The translations under genes and the position numbers were made by a program. Below the pieces are notes generated by a model that worked only from the letters and a program-made list of their open reading frames with translations, was not told the origin of the DNA and did not search any database. Source: an uncultured Legionella sp. (GTDB lineage: Bacteria; Pseudomonadota; Gammaproteobacteria; Legionellales; Legionellaceae). From it: a stretch of 17,444 nt of DNA. Positions 7,123-14,213 of this stretch are shown piece by piece (the first letter of the stretch is position 1; each line of letters begins with the position of its first letter). Location of the stretch: NCBI GenBank assembly GCA_903885895.1, contig CAISKC010000419.1, positions 1 through 17,444 on the forward strand, given 5' to 3'.

Positions 7123-9604
7123 ATTTACGTTTATAAACCGTGATCAATGACCCTTTTTGTAGCGGTGCATAATCATTTTGAATACCATAATATAATTTAC
7201 GCATATTTTTCATAACTTGCACGCGGCCGTAAGATTCTTTATATGTTCTATCACCTAAATATGAAGAGGGTAATAATACATCGCCACGCAAATCTCTAAG
7301 AATATCAGAATCCACAAATAAATAAGGAGGCTTGTTCTCTCTAATCGCTTGTATACATCGATCAATATCTCGGTAAGATAACAAATCCAAAGCCAAATTC
7401 ACCACAGGTAATGCACTGTATCGATGCGCCAGTGTTGGTAAAATGGCATCATACTTAGAAATAAGATACATGGATGAACCTGATGCATATTGATCAATCA
7501 GATTCACAGATTCAGAAAAAAATTGCGGTTCCATCGTTGTTTGAAAAACCCCATATTTAAATGTCCAATTGTGTACAACATGCGATACAAAAACTTTATT
7601 GTAATGAACAGTATTCTTGTAAAACAAATACAAGCTCGGAAGATATAAGATCAATACCATGGATACTAATCCTATCTTCATACCAATAATGTTCTCTTTG
7701 TTCATATCGCACAATAAACAGACCCAGGTCATACATAACAGAATTAATATAGGTGCACACACTAAGAAATGCTGAAAAGAGGGATACCAAATATAATAAA
7801 TAAGTTGTAGCTGCAAATAAAAAAATAAACACCATGATAACCAATAATAAGCCGAACCAGTTTTTTTAAATTGAATATGCAATAAATAACCAAGACTAAT
7901 TCCAAATAGCACAATACAAATTCTGATGGTAGAAGTACTTGGGATAACATACCCAAGCAACATGTACCAGAGATTATGATTTACGCCATGCCATGGTAAG
8001 CAATATAATGCGGCGGCTATCAACAAACCCAAAAAAGCAATTAACCATTGTATCCATGATGAAGTATGCTGCTCCACTAAATTTCTAACAAACGTCGTTG
8101 CCAAACAAGCCAACATCAAAAACAGACCGAAATCCTTGCTCCATAACACAGCAATAAAACCAGTGACCAATGTCATGCATAAATATAAAATGCTGTTTTT
8201 TTGCAGATAACGGAAAAAAAACAAAATAATCATCATATCAAACAAATGCCGCATCGGATTATAACCTGGTGCAAGCAATATCGCTTGATATCCTAGCATC
8301 ATGATACTTGTGCTCAGTAATCCGGCTCCAACACAAACAAAATCCGCGCGCCGAAAAAGTTGATAGATCACTGTTAAAAATATAAAAAAATAGATTGGAT
8401 AAAAAGAAAACATCACTTTAAAATAATTTTGGAAACTCACGCCCCCCATCAGTGTTAAGAGATGTTTCAAAAACACAGCGCTTCCGCTTCCATAAATAAA
8501 AACTTGCTTCGAGATGTCTGCACCTAGCGACAAAGCCAATACAGGATTAATAACCCAGCTATGGTGGAAAAAAAACCATCCCGCTTTTACTTTTTCTTCA
8601 ATTTCCGTACTATTTTTCGCAATAAACTCTTGCTCTTCCGCGGTATATAAACGTTTTTTATCGGCAGCGTTTGTGTTATTTGTTTGAATAAATAGTGTTT
8701 TTATTTGTTTTTTGCTGCGCTTATCATCTTGATAGATCTCCAACAAAACATGGTAGTCATCTTCGTTCATTTTCCCTTTTAACGATAAAGTTTGCGACGA
8801 ATCATCATAAAAAAATAGGTGATGCTGTTCGTCATCCAAAAAAGGGACTAATAATGGCAATTTTGGAATAGATATTTTTGCCATTTTAGAAGAAGACAAA
8901 ATAGTCTGTTCTTGACGCGGATCATAGTGGTAAAGCCCGCCTATGTTATGTAGATTAATATATTGAATATTATCTACCTTTTTTCCATTTTCAAAGATTG
9001 TTTGTTCAGGAATATCCATGAACTCATCATGAATTTGCATTGTTCTAAAAATCAGAGGATAAAAAAAAGACAAAAATACAACTGAAACCAAACTGCTGAT
9101 CATCCAGGCCTCTATGCGGCCCAAATTAAGTTTGGTTTCCAGACATGAAATAAGACTTTTGATCTCTAGCCTATACAAAAAAAAGGGTAATACCAAAAAA
9201 CAGGATAACCACAAAAAAGAATCTAAGAAAATATATTTTGGAATGGTCACAAGTCCCAAATTTATGACGATAATAAAAACAAAATAACCAATGGCCCATG
9301 GCGGACTGAGCATTTTTAATGATGATTGATGTTTACCGATGAGAAACGTTATCCCGAAATAAATGCCCCAAAAAACGAACAAAGAGAGCAGAGATATCCC
9401 AAAAAATAACAATTGTGGTAATTTACCATGTGGAAACGAGGTGCTCCAAGCACACATATGATTCACAACTTCATGTAAATCCATACGGTGATAGAGATAC
9501 CTCGACATAACCCAGCTCAGTTTACACAGTCCTATACTAAATATAACAAAATAAAGAAGAACTATATTTTGACTATTTTCTGTATTGTGTAAGTGAGCTC
9601 TCAT
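7109..9604 (-). CDS. Large GT-C-like membrane protein with two extracytoplasmic domains
   Basis: An 831-residue polytopic membrane protein. After several N-terminal helices there is a hydrophilic insert at about 190-345 that begins with HDEFMDIPE and ends before FFHHSWVINP, then about 8-10 more helices, then a soluble domain at about 680-831. The acidic HDE motif at the start of an external loop and the His-His motif before the next helix resemble the arrangement in GT-C transferases that use polyprenyl-phosphate sugars. The family was not recognised with certainty. The ATG at 9604 is preferred over a TTG at 9622 because TGAGGT (complement of 9612-9617) sits 7 bases upstream. The gene follows the aldolase by 10 bases and overlaps GtrA downstream, which suggests it is the GtrC-like partner of GtrA. 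Confidence 0.65.
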   Translation of the reverse strand: MRAHLHNTENSQNIVLLYFVIFSIGLCKLSWVMSRYLYHRMDLHEVVNHMCAWSTSFPHGKLPQLLFFGISLLSLFVFWGIYFGITFLIGKHQSSLKMLSPPWAIGYFVFIIVINLGLVTIPKYIFLDSFLWLSCFLVLPFFLYRLEIKSLISCLETKLNLGRIEAWMISSLVSVVFLSFFYPLIFRTMQIHDEFMDIPEQTIFENGKKVDNIQYINLHNIGGLYHYDPRQEQTILSSSKMAKISIPKLPLLVPFLDDEQHHLFFYDDSSQTLSLKGKMNEDDYHVLLEIYQDDKRSKKQIKTLFIQTNNTNAADKKRLYTAEEQEFIAKNSTEIEEKVKAGWFFFHHSWVINPVLALSLGADISKQVFIYGSGSAVFLKHLLTLMGGVSFQNYFKVMFSFYPIYFFIFLTVIYQLFRRADFVCVGAGLLSTSIMMLGYQAILLAPGYNPMRHLFDMMIILFFFRYLQKNSILYLCMTLVTGFIAVLWSKDFGLFLMLACLATTFVRNLVEQHTSSWIQWLIAFLGLLIAAALYCLPWHGVNHNLWYMLLGYVIPSTSTIRICIVLFGISLGYLLHIQFKKTGSAYYWLSWCLFFYLQLQLIYYIWYPSFQHFLVCAPILILLCMTWVCLLCDMNKENIIGMKIGLVSMVLILYLPSLYLFYKNTVHYNKVFVSHVVHNWTFKYGVFQTTMEPQFFSESVNLIDQYASGSSMYLISKYDAILPTLAHRYSALPVVNLALDLLSYRDIDRCIQAIRENKPPYLFVDSDILRDLRGDVLLPSSYLGDRTYKESYGRVQVMKNMRKLYYGIQNDYAPLQKGSLITVYKRKYDAD

Positions 9605-9608
9605 TATG

Positions 9609-9637
9609 ATGACCTCACTCAACTAGAATGAGGTCAT
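9609..9637 (-). promoter_or_regulatory. Hairpin covering the ribosome binding site of the membrane protein
   Basis: ATGACCTCA (9609-9617) is an exact inverted copy of TGAGGTCAT (9629-9637) with an 11-base loop. In the minus-strand mRNA the 3' arm contains both the TGA stop of the aldolase and the TGAGGT Shine-Dalgarno site of the next gene. The 5' arm is inside the last aldolase codons. A ribosome finishing the aldolase would open the stem and expose the site, so the structure is well placed to couple translation of the two genes. There is no T-run after it, so it is not a terminator. Confidence 0.55.
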
Positions 9638-10451
9638 TATCAGTAACAGCATGTTGAATTTTTTGTAATGAAACATTATATCGCTCTTGCATCATTTCGA
9701 TACGGTCTTCATCTTCCCGCGCAATCACACTGTAATAGTTTCTTTTGTTTTTTAGCCACATGATTTCAAATTGCACAGCTTTGATAAACGCCATTTCTGG
9801 ATTTTGAATCGCAGCCGGGCAAGAAAAAATAATCTTCCGAGTTTCAAAACGATCGAGATGTCCTACGGGAAAAGATTTAAAAAATGGAATGGAGTCTACA
9901 GAAACACCGCCACCTACTACTACTTTTAAACCATGATCTTTCGCTTGTTTCGCTAAATCAAGTGATATATCCAACACTTGCTGCGAATTAACTTGCGTAC
10001 GACCAATACCCATTGAACCAACCATATCCACTCGACCAATAACAATACCATTTAAGTATTTTATTTCTGGAATTGCCAACATTTCTCTAAAACATTGATA
10101 GGCAGAAAATGTTTCAATATTAACTAAAATCTCAACTTGATCTAAATTATCGCCATATGCCAATTGTGCCGCTCGAATAAATTTCTGCAGCGCATACGGT
10201 GTTTCAACCATCGGAGCGATAATACGTTGCGCACCCAAACTGATGGCATCAAACATGTCTTTAATGGCTTCACAACCACCGATTTTAATATTCAAACCCA
10301 ACCCTGGAACAGAAGACGTCACGTCTTTTAAGCGCATAGCCTCTTCCATCCGAGTACCTTCGGCTTCAAATTCAGCTTTTATGCCAGTGACATGATAGTT
10401 TTGCTTCAAATCGTGCAATAATTCAGTCATTTGCAATTCGAGTTTATTCAT
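9615..10451 (-). CDS. HpcH/HpaI aldolase / citrate lyase family protein
   Basis: A 278-residue TIM-barrel protein. KIGGCEAIKD (56-65) followed by IIAPMVETPYA (77-87) is the signature of HpcH/HpaI-type aldolases. E113 (in NIET) and D142 (in GRVDMVGSMG) are the likely metal ligands, and VVVGGGVS (177-184) forms a late barrel strand. Members cleave or form 2-oxo-acid aldols with a divalent metal, usually with pyruvate as one partner, so it could build or break a keto-acid sugar or a sugar side chain. That role is inferred from the glycan context only. The C-terminal 60 residues are a charged helical extension. The ATG at 10451 has GGAG (10457-10460) 5 bases upstream. It is first in an operon with a GT-C-like protein and GtrA. 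A catabolic role unrelated to glycan synthesis cannot be excluded. Confidence 0.8.
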   Translation of the reverse strand: MNKLELQMTELLHDLKQNYHVTGIKAEFEAEGTRMEEAMRLKDVTSSVPGLGLNIKIGGCEAIKDMFDAISLGAQRIIAPMVETPYALQKFIRAAQLAYGDNLDQVEILVNIETFSAYQCFREMLAIPEIKYLNGIVIGRVDMVGSMGIGRTQVNSQQVLDISLDLAKQAKDHGLKVVVGGGVSVDSIPFFKSFPVGHLDRFETRKIIFSCPAAIQNPEMAFIKAVQFEIMWLKNKRNYYSVIAREDEDRIEMMQERYNVSLQKIQHAVTDNDLILVE

Positions 10452-10542
10452 TTTTTCTCCAAATTTAAAAACCTATGAGCATCTATTTGTTTTTAGACAA
10501 CGAAGCACTCATATCCATTCTAAAAAATGATATGGTAATGGG

Positions 10543-10551
10543 TTATCCACA
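10543..10551 (+). promoter_or_regulatory. Consensus DnaA-box sequence (single)
   Basis: TTATCCACA matches the strong DnaA box exactly. It is alone, with no AT-rich unwinding element or further boxes, so it is not an origin. A single 9-base match in 17 kb could easily be chance. Confidence 0.25.
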
Positions 10552-10564
10552 TTGGAACAAGACC

Positions 10565-10578
10565 AAATAAATTTATTT
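10565..10578. repeat. 14-base perfect AT palindrome
   Basis: AAATAAATTTATTT is a perfect inverted repeat lying about 115 bases upstream of the aldolase start. It could be an operator or part of a transcript end, but its composition makes chance plausible. Confidence 0.3.
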
Positions 10579-10662
10579 TGCGCACCTGTGCTTTATACAC
10601 ACTCCTTGATTATTTTCAAGACCTTCAAAGCAATATTAACCTCTGAGAAAGCAAACAAATAA

Positions 10663-12381
10663 TCACAAATCAGTCCTCATTTGTTTATCACTTAATGCTA
10701 TCATTTCTTCAAATAATGGCCTAATATTCGACTTCTCAACACAAACAAACTCTCCAATCTTAGTAGCATATTTTTCTTGCATGTCATGAGGCAAGTATAA
10801 AGAACGAACGACTAAACCATCTATATCAAACTTATTTAAAAACCCATGTAAAAAATTAGGGTCAGGAATAAACTGCAAATAGGTAAAAGCCAGAGGATAG
10901 CGAGACTGTTGAAAATATAAATAAGTTTCATCGTCTAAAATCAGATTTTTAGATGATTTCCTATCAATATGACACAGTAATGTTGCGTTCATTAATTCTT
11001 TTTGAATAATATCGTGATGATAAGTAGCGATAGAAACACCCGGCCCTGTATACCCATCTTTCAGAGGAGGGGCATATTTTTTTACAAAATAAAACTGGGA
11101 AACGATACCCACCAATAAAAAGTAAATTAAAGCCACATATGTCACTCTGCGTTTAGACAAATTTGGCACATAGTTAGATACATAAAAAATAGCAGTAAGC
11201 ACAAGCAAGCACCATAGATATCCCGCATCATACCAATGTTTACATCGGTTGATGATCAAATTTGAAAAAGAACATAAAAACAATACGATGGTTAATAAAT
11301 TAGGCGTTAAAACGTTCTTTTTTAGGACATCAAATACATATAACACCAAACTTGAAATCAGCACCACACCAAAAATAATAATATAATTCATGTAGATGAA
11401 GTTGTTAAAGAAAACAAGACCATGGTTCATACCAATACTAGGGATATAATTAATTTCTGAAATAGTCTGAAAACTAATGCTATGAATTTCGCTTTCATAA
11501 TCTAAAAAGCTTTGCCATACCTCCGAGAAAAACGCCGGTGTATCGTGTGTTATATTTTTAAAGTTAAGATTAAACGTAGCAAAAAATTTATCCACTGGTG
11601 GAGAATTACTGCAATCGTAGACCTGTTTCCAAGCGGCATAATTCGCAATAACTAAAAAAATAAGCGCCAAAAACAGGGAAACAACGACATATTTATTACA
11701 ATGTGCAAACAAACGATAAGCAATCACCAATAAAACTGGTAGCAAAAAAAAGGTTTTAGGATGCTGATACAACAACATAGACACCGAGATGAAATAAATC
11801 AGAATCAAGACATTTCTCTCACTACTTGTTGCAGGCCGCATAGCAAAAAGTATCAGTAAAAGACTTAAAAAAAGTAAAATTATTTGCTCAGGACGAACTG
11901 TCACAAGAAAAAACGGCACAACCCCTATGTAGAGCAAGGACGCCACCAAGCCTAGAGCCAACATAAAAAAAATAATTTTTTTATAAAAATGAGCAAAAAA
12001 ATTAATATTTCTCTGACATAATTTATAGACCACACTAAGAAAAAACAAACAGCTGGTACCTACACCTATGATACGAAAGATTTTTAAATTAGCTGTTTGA
12101 CTATGCCACAACCATTCAACAAGCCCCGGGAAATACCAGACCACAGGGTAGCGATAACTCGCTTTTTTACACATAGGTAATAAATCAAATTTAATCGGAA
12201 AATCGAACCAAAATCGTGATAATAAAATTCTTTCTGCAATTTCGTCTGGATAAATTGGGAATAAATAGGCGACATGCAAGGTTCGAATCAGAAACCCTAA
12301 TAGAATTAGTGATAATAGCAACGCAATCAATATCAGCGGGTTCATATCCCTACGTAACATACACTCCTTACTTATTTTCAT
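10663..12381 (-). CDS. GT-C/ArnT-like membrane glycosyltransferase (candidate)
   Basis: A membrane protein of about 570 residues. After a first hydrophobic helix it has YPDEIAER at the start of the first external loop, the usual place of the catalytic acid pair in ArnT/PMT-type (GT-C) transferases that take sugars from polyprenyl phosphate. Some 10-12 helices follow, then a soluble C-terminal domain of about 110 residues with DDETY and DIDGLVVR. It directly follows a GtrB-like gene, the classic partner order, so it probably transfers the sugar made by the upstream genes in the periplasm. The start is unclear: TTG at 12396 (just after the upstream stop), ATG at 12381 and ATG at 12360 are all possible. 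None has a well-spaced ribosome binding site; AAGGAG lies only 3 bases before 12360. It is the last gene of its operon. Confidence 0.65.
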   Translation of the reverse strand: MKISKECMLRRDMNPLILIALLLSLILLGFLIRTLHVAYLFPIYPDEIAERILLSRFWFDFPIKFDLLPMCKKASYRYPVVWYFPGLVEWLWHSQTANLKIFRIIGVGTSCLFFLSVVYKLCQRNINFFAHFYKKIIFFMLALGLVASLLYIGVVPFFLVTVRPEQIILLFLSLLLILFAMRPATSSERNVLILIYFISVSMLLYQHPKTFFLLPVLLVIAYRLFAHCNKYVVVSLFLALIFLVIANYAAWKQVYDCSNSPPVDKFFATFNLNFKNITHDTPAFFSEVWQSFLDYESEIHSISFQTISEINYIPSIGMNHGLVFFNNFIYMNYIIIFGVVLISSLVLYVFDVLKKNVLTPNLLTIVLFLCSFSNLIINRCKHWYDAGYLWCLLVLTAIFYVSNYVPNLSKRRVTYVALIYFLLVGIVSQFYFVKKYAPPLKDGYTGPGVSIATYHHDIIQKELMNATLLCHIDRKSSKNLILDDETYLYFQQSRYPLAFTYLQFIPDPNFLHGFLNKFDIDGLVVRSLYLPHDMQEKYATKIGEFVCVEKSNIRPLFEEMIALSDKQMRTDL

Positions 12382-12399
12382 ATCTGTTGTACTCAAGAT

Positions 12400-13338
12400 T
12401 TATTCAAAATTAACTCTTTCGCGCTCAACGACCAAAGGCCGCCGTCGAACTTGATTATAGATAGCTAATATATACTCACCCAAAATACCCACAAAAAATA
12501 ACTGTACGCCACCTAAAAAGAACAACGCAACAATCACCGTAGGGATCCCATGCCCAGCAGAAATGCCACCAAACAATGCCATCATGGCAACCCAAAAAGA
12601 ATAAAGCAAACTTAATCCAGACAAAACGAGGCCACAACACAAAGCTAAACGCAAGGGGGCACCACTAAAACTGACAATCCCATTCATACCTTGCCCCATC
12701 ATATGGACAAGTTGATTTCGTGATACGCCATGTTTTCTTGCACGCCATACGTAAGGTATCCCTATCGACGAAAAACCACAATCAAATGTCATCAGTCGCA
12801 TAAAAGGTTGCGCATCATCAATTTGTTTCATAGCATCTAGCACTACACGATCCACTAACTGAAAATCGCCCGTATCAGGTGGATAATTAACATAAGTTAA
12901 CTTTGAAAGAATACGATAATAGAGCTTCCTAGCATTGCGAATAAAAAAACCTTCTTCACGCTGAACTCGCATGCCATAAACGATTTCATGACCTTTTTCC
13001 CACTCCTCTACAAATTGTGGGATAAGCTCGGGCGGATCTTGAAGATCAACTGGCATAAATAATATAGCCGCATCACCTGTAGCATTCAGCACACCATTAT
13101 ACGTATTTTTTAAAATACCAAAGTTTCGTGAATTCACAATAATTTTGATACGTCGGTCTTGGGCTGCCGCTTCTTTTAATATAGGAACCGTCTTGTCTGT
13201 TGAGCAATTATCGCAAAAAATATGTTCTAACTCATAATTCGGTAACTGTGTTTTAAAAATATCACTGACTGTTTTAATGCATTCAACAATACTATCTTCC
13301 TCATTAAAACAAGGTGTAACGATAGAAATCTTTTTCAT
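12400..13338 (-). CDS. GtrB/DPM1-like polyprenyl-phosphate glycosyltransferase
   Basis: A 312-residue GT2 enzyme of the GtrB/ArnC type that should place a sugar on undecaprenyl phosphate. It shows PCFNEED (9-15), DNCSTDKT (43-50), VNSRNFG and the hallmark VDLQDPPEL (97-105). Two C-terminal membrane helices are followed by GEYI, a basic RRRP patch and ERVNFE. It is a paralog of the protein at 3722-4663. The catalytic segments are kept, but the region around 145-215, likely to shape substrate choice, differs. AGAGGA (13345-13350) lies 6 bases before the ATG at 13338, which overlaps the upstream stop as ATGA, showing translational coupling. The upstream genes would make its sugar, and the downstream ArnT-like protein would use its product; both links are inferred from gene order. 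Confidence 0.9.
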   Translation of the reverse strand: MKKISIVTPCFNEEDSIVECIKTVSDIFKTQLPNYELEHIFCDNCSTDKTVPILKEAAAQDRRIKIIVNSRNFGILKNTYNGVLNATGDAAILFMPVDLQDPPELIPQFVEEWEKGHEIVYGMRVQREEGFFIRNARKLYYRILSKLTYVNYPPDTGDFQLVDRVVLDAMKQIDDAQPFMRLMTFDCGFSSIGIPYVWRARKHGVSRNQLVHMMGQGMNGIVSFSGAPLRLALCCGLVLSGLSLLYSFWVAMMALFGGISAGHGIPTVIVALFFLGGVQLFFVGILGEYILAIYNQVRRRPLVVERERVNFE

Positions 13339-14213
13339 CGAAATTCCTCTATTTTCTGCCAAAGGTTATTCGCCTTTTGATACCAGGGATAATACCGCTC
13401 GTTATTTTGAAATAAATCCAAAACACCTTCCATTAAAAAAGGCACCCTCTGATCTAAAAATGGAGAATGCTCAGCCCTCTGAAATGGTTGTGACAAATCA
13501 CAATGATACTCCGAAGATTGCGTTTTAAATGAAGTTTCTTCGCAATGACTTGAAACATAAATATGACAGTTCTCCAGTTTGGGACCTGCTAATTCAGCTA
13601 CCCACTCTGCCGCATCATCGGGTTGCTTACCACGCACTGCAGAGAAACAAACATCGTCATACCCCATCTCGGCTAACAACGCAATCAAATGTATGCCATA
13701 AAAACGTAACGCACCACCACCTTCACTGTGATAGCGTTTCCAAGTTTGCACTTTTTTCACATAATGGTGTGCACAGAAGTTCCAAGAAATATGAGAGGCT
13801 CCCCTGTCTTGACTGAGCAATTTTTTGCCCCAATCTGTATATCTAAAATTAAAACCCAGACGAAACTTCTTCCCAGATGACACCAATAAATCCAGCAAAT
13901 CAGCAGCCAATATTGGCGAAGTAGCCAGCGGTTTTTCCAAAAAAAAACACATGATATTGTTATAAGCCAAACACTTTTTAACCATCACATATTGTTCTGC
14001 CGGAGGCAGCGCCATCACCACTCCTTCGCATTCCTGCAGAATAGAGGCATGATCTGTGCCCCATTGAATAGCATCATAATATGAATGCAAGTCCTGTCTA
14101 GCTAAAATAGTCTCTTGATAACAAGTCGGTAAAATAACAGGTATGCCTCGCGCAACCAGGGCAGGCAAATAACCATAAAGGCCAAAACCTCTCCCCAGTA
14201 TCGTGACAGTCAT
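13335..14213 (-). CDS. Gfo/Idh/MocA-type NAD(P)-dependent oxidoreductase
   Basis: A 292-residue protein, somewhat short for the family. The N-terminal Rossmann fold starts with ILGRGFGLYG (5-14, a GxGxxG form), and FLEKPL (91-96) carries the EKP motif whose Lys is catalytic in many members. GGGALRFYGIH (165-175) corresponds to the GGGALxDxGxH motif, with the His kept but the usual Asp replaced by Phe. The reaction is probably oxidation or reduction of a keto or hydroxyl group on a nucleotide sugar. Both junctions are ATGA overlaps, with the C-methyltransferase upstream and the GtrB-like gene downstream, so it surely works with them. A run of nine T on the coding strand (complement of 13939-13947) lies inside the codons just before EKP. 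The exact substrate is unknown. Confidence 0.8.
   Translation of the reverse strand: MTVTILGRGFGLYGYLPALVARGIPVILPTCYQETILARQDLHSYYDAIQWGTDHASILQECEGVVMALPPAEQYVMVKKCLAYNNIMCFFLEKPLATSPILAADLLDLLVSSGKKFRLGFNFRYTDWGKKLLSQDRGASHISWNFCAHHYVKKVQTWKRYHSEGGGALRFYGIHLIALLAEMGYDDVCFSAVRGKQPDDAAEWVAELAGPKLENCHIYVSSHCEETSFKTQSSEYHCDLSQPFQRAEHSPFLDQRVPFLMEGVLDLFQNNERYYPWYQKANNLWQKIEEFR
13939..13947 (-). repeat. Nine-base homopolymer inside the oxidoreductase gene
   Basis: Nine consecutive A on the plus strand (T on the coding strand) encode the Cys-Phe-Phe-Leu codons just before the EKP motif. It is the longest single-base run noticed in the window; runs of eight occur elsewhere. Slippage would change frame in the first third of the gene. 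Confidence 0.6.

Larger units (their letters stand above)
10452..10662. other. Intergenic region between two minus-strand operons
   Basis: This 211-base gap must end the operon on its right and start the one on its left. No strong promoter is seen, and no hairpin followed by a T-run. It does contain a consensus DnaA box (10543-10551) and a 14-base AT palindrome (10565-10578) immediately beside GCACctGTGC (10582-10591). Confidence 0.45.

Noticed and set aside
8214..8575. Runs of eight A at 8214-8221 and 8568-8575 as phase-variation tracts
   Set aside because: Runs of this length are expected in AT-rich coding sequence, and the gene frame is intact across both.
9605..9622. TTG start at 9622 for the 831-residue membrane protein
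   Set aside because: The ATG at 9604 has an excellent TGAGGT site 7 bases upstream, while the TTG lies inside the aldolase end with no such site.
10543..10551. Replication origin suggested by a DnaA box
   Set aside because: There is a single box with no cluster, no unwinding element and no replication genes nearby.
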